Source of the DNA: CAYVQZ01 sp964453435 | GTDB taxonomy: Bacteria > Abyssobacteria > SURF-5 | Direction of reading: 5' to 3' | NCBI GenBank assembly: GCA_964453435.1 | Contig: CAYVQZ010000057.1 | Span: forward strand, 1 to 33,867 | DNA length: 33,867 nucleotides | Shown here: piece by piece, positions 32,853 to 33,867 of the stretch | Layout of the letters: the number at the start of each line of letters is the position of its first letter | Numbering within the stretch: the stretch's first letter is position 1 | Made by a program: the position numbers and the translations under genes | The notes under the pieces: model-generated | Seen by the model: the letters and a program-made list of their open reading frames with translations, nothing else | Databases searched by the model: none | What the model was told of the DNA's origin: nothing

Positions 32853-33638
32853 ATGCGCTTCGAGCACGTTCTGTATGAGAAATCGGATTCGATATCGGTC
32901 ATAACCCTGAACCGCCCCGCCAAGCTCAATGCCCTGATTCATAAAATGATTCGAGAAGTCCAAGCCGCTCTGGATGACGTGGCGGAAGACGAGTCGGTTC
33001 GGGCCGTGATTTTGAAAGGGGCCGGCAGGGCCTTCTGTTCGGGTGACGACATGAAGGACATGGTGGACGTGTTGAGACCGTTGCCTCGGCAGGGGAAAGA
33101 GGATTTCAGACCGGAAGGATACCACAGCCTCGTAATCGCGCTGAGAGAACTTCGCAAGCCGGTCATAGCTTGCGTGCACGGATACGCTCTCGGGGCGGGG
33201 TTCGAACTGGCGCTCGCGTGCGACTTCGTTCTTGCCGAAGAAAGCGCCAAGTTCGGGATGGTGTTGATAACGCGAGGAATGGTCGGCGGCACATACCTGC
33301 TGCCACGACTGGTTGGGCTGCGCCGCGCGACGGAACTGGTCCTGCTGGGGGAGACATTTGACGCCAAACGAGCGGAGACGCTCGGACTGATAAACCGGGT
33401 GGTTCCACTCGAAGACCTTGAACAAGAAACCATGAAGCTGGCGCGTTGCCTCGCCGAATCGCCGACAGCGGCGATAGGCCTGGCGAAGGTCGCCATGAAT
33501 CGCGGCCTCGATATGAGCCTGCGCGAGGGAATGGAATATCAGGGACTCGCTCTTGCGCTGTCCATCATGACGGAAGATTTCACAGAAGGCGTCGCCGCTT
33601 TTCTGGAGAAGCGCCCGCCGAAATATTCCGGAAAATGA
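32853..33638 (+). CDS. Enoyl-CoA hydratase/isomerase family protein
   Basis: The 261-residue protein is a crotonase-fold member acting on acyl-CoA. Both oxyanion-hole segments are present: GRAFCSGDDMKDM and HGYALGAGFELALACDF. The first catalytic glutamate (Glu144 of rat hydratase) is kept in GFELA, but the second (Glu164) appears to be Leu in FGMVLITRG. That argues against a classical hydratase and for an isomerase, thioesterase or decarboxylase-type reaction. Start ATG 32853 gives the normal N-terminus (MRFEHVLYEK) and has GGAG upstream; an earlier ATG at 32808 lacks a ribosome-binding site. Confidence 0.9.
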   Translation: MRFEHVLYEKSDSISVITLNRPAKLNALIHKMIREVQAALDDVAEDESVRAVILKGAGRAFCSGDDMKDMVDVLRPLPRQGKEDFRPEGYHSLVIALRELRKPVIACVHGYALGAGFELALACDFVLAEESAKFGMVLITRGMVGGTYLLPRLVGLRRATELVLLGETFDAKRAETLGLINRVVPLEDLEQETMKLARCLAESPTAAIGLAKVAMNRGLDMSLREGMEYQGLALALSIMTEDFTEGVAAFLEKRPPKYSGK

Positions 33639-33654
33639 CCCCGAGAGATTCGAA

Positions 33655-33850
33655 CAGGCCTTGCTCGAGGGGGACTGTAAATGCCGTCCCACGATTGCGC
33701 AATAAAGGGGACAGTGAAAGTGTCTCACGGTTCGAAATGCCCTGCTTTGGAGGCAGTCCGCCAATCTATCCCGCGAGTCCGCGGGATTTCGCTCCGCTCA
33801 ACGCAAAAGACAGGGGATTCCGTAATTGGGTACAGCCCCCAAAGCTTGTT
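33655..33850. repeat. Dispersed intergenic repeat, copy E
   Basis: In inverted orientation this stretch shares CCCAATT(A/G)CGGAATCCCC and AGATTGGCGGACTGCC with copy B near 6905-6955. It also carries TCACGGTTCGAA as in copy A. A stem CCGCGAGTCCGCGG lies near 33771-33784. No gene follows the enoyl-CoA hydratase gene within the window. Confidence 0.6.
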
Positions 33851-33867
33851 GTTCGGCAAGATGTACA

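Noticed and set aside
1..33867. CRISPR arrays, rRNA, tRNA genes and prophage
   Set aside because: No regularly spaced repeats, conserved rRNA segments, complete cloverleafs or phage gene blocks were seen.

Overview
The window (33,867 bases, moderately GC-rich, bacterial gene organisation) most likely comes from an uncultured, anaerobic, Gram-negative-type bacterium. Signs of anaerobic life are a tungsten/molybdenum aldehyde:ferredoxin oxidoreductase with its own MoaD-like and ferredoxin genes, a corrinoid methyltransferase fusion, an AbfD/HpaB-family enzyme and a probable UGA-decoded selenoprotein. A lipoprotein signal and an exported zinc phospholipase-like protein fit a diderm envelope. Several promoters match the sigma-70 consensus almost perfectly, and a sigma-54 promoter and a sigma-54 activator are also present. 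I cannot name the phylum from sequence alone; Desulfobacterota-like or candidate-phylum bacteria would fit.

Layout. 1-1765: a possible divergent gene start, then an AbfD/HpaB-family gene behind a consensus promoter. 1973-4293: an acidic coiled-coil protein and a MinD/FlhG-like ATPase. 4294-4759: repeat and terminator. 4760-6736 (-): bifunctional Rel with its own promoter. 6810-7081: repeat. 7082-15571 (-): a compact eight-gene unit read hypothetical, cyclase-family hydrolase, IlvD-type dehydratase, MtnA, DeoB, Cmk, IspH, RecJ. 15675-17222: UspA-like protein and exported zinc PLC-like protein. 17574-18171: sigma-54 promoter, zinc-ribbon protein and bidirectional terminator. 18185-20105: UVR-motif protein and YchF-like NTPase from divergent promoters. 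20125-22077 (-): GalT-like transferase and a frameshifted exported protein. 22169-22320: palindromes and repeat. 22762-24471: corrinoid/methyltransferase fusion. 24550-24906: antitoxin-like gene interrupted by a 192-bp miniature element. 24960-27729 (-): aor-moaD-ferredoxin operon. 28279-28977 (-): MerB-like selenoprotein gene. 29236-29529 (-): ABM-domain monooxygenase. 29728-33638 (+): HDOD protein, NtrC-type regulator, lipoprotein, enoyl-CoA hydratase-family protein.

Most important observation. The minus-strand gene at 28279-28977 looks at first like two broken fragments. It is one reading frame of 232 residues homologous to organomercurial lyase MerB, interrupted only by two in-frame UGA codons. 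The UGAs fall exactly where MerB has its two catalytic cysteines (Cys96 and Cys159 of the R831b enzyme). Each is followed by a hairpin with a GGU apical loop, 17 and 19 nt downstream, the geometry of bacterial SECIS elements. This points to a MerB-like protein with two selenocysteines in its active site. No selA, selB, selC or selD is in the window, so the genome must supply them elsewhere.

Other notable features are an AbfD homologue that has lost the iron-sulfur ligands, a Rel protein with a shortened helical region, an NtrC-type regulator with a dead phospho-acceptor site, a corrinoid domain without its axial histidine motif, a frameshift that separates a good signal peptide from its protein, a miniature transposable element with perfect ends and target duplication, and a family of dispersed intergenic repeats.
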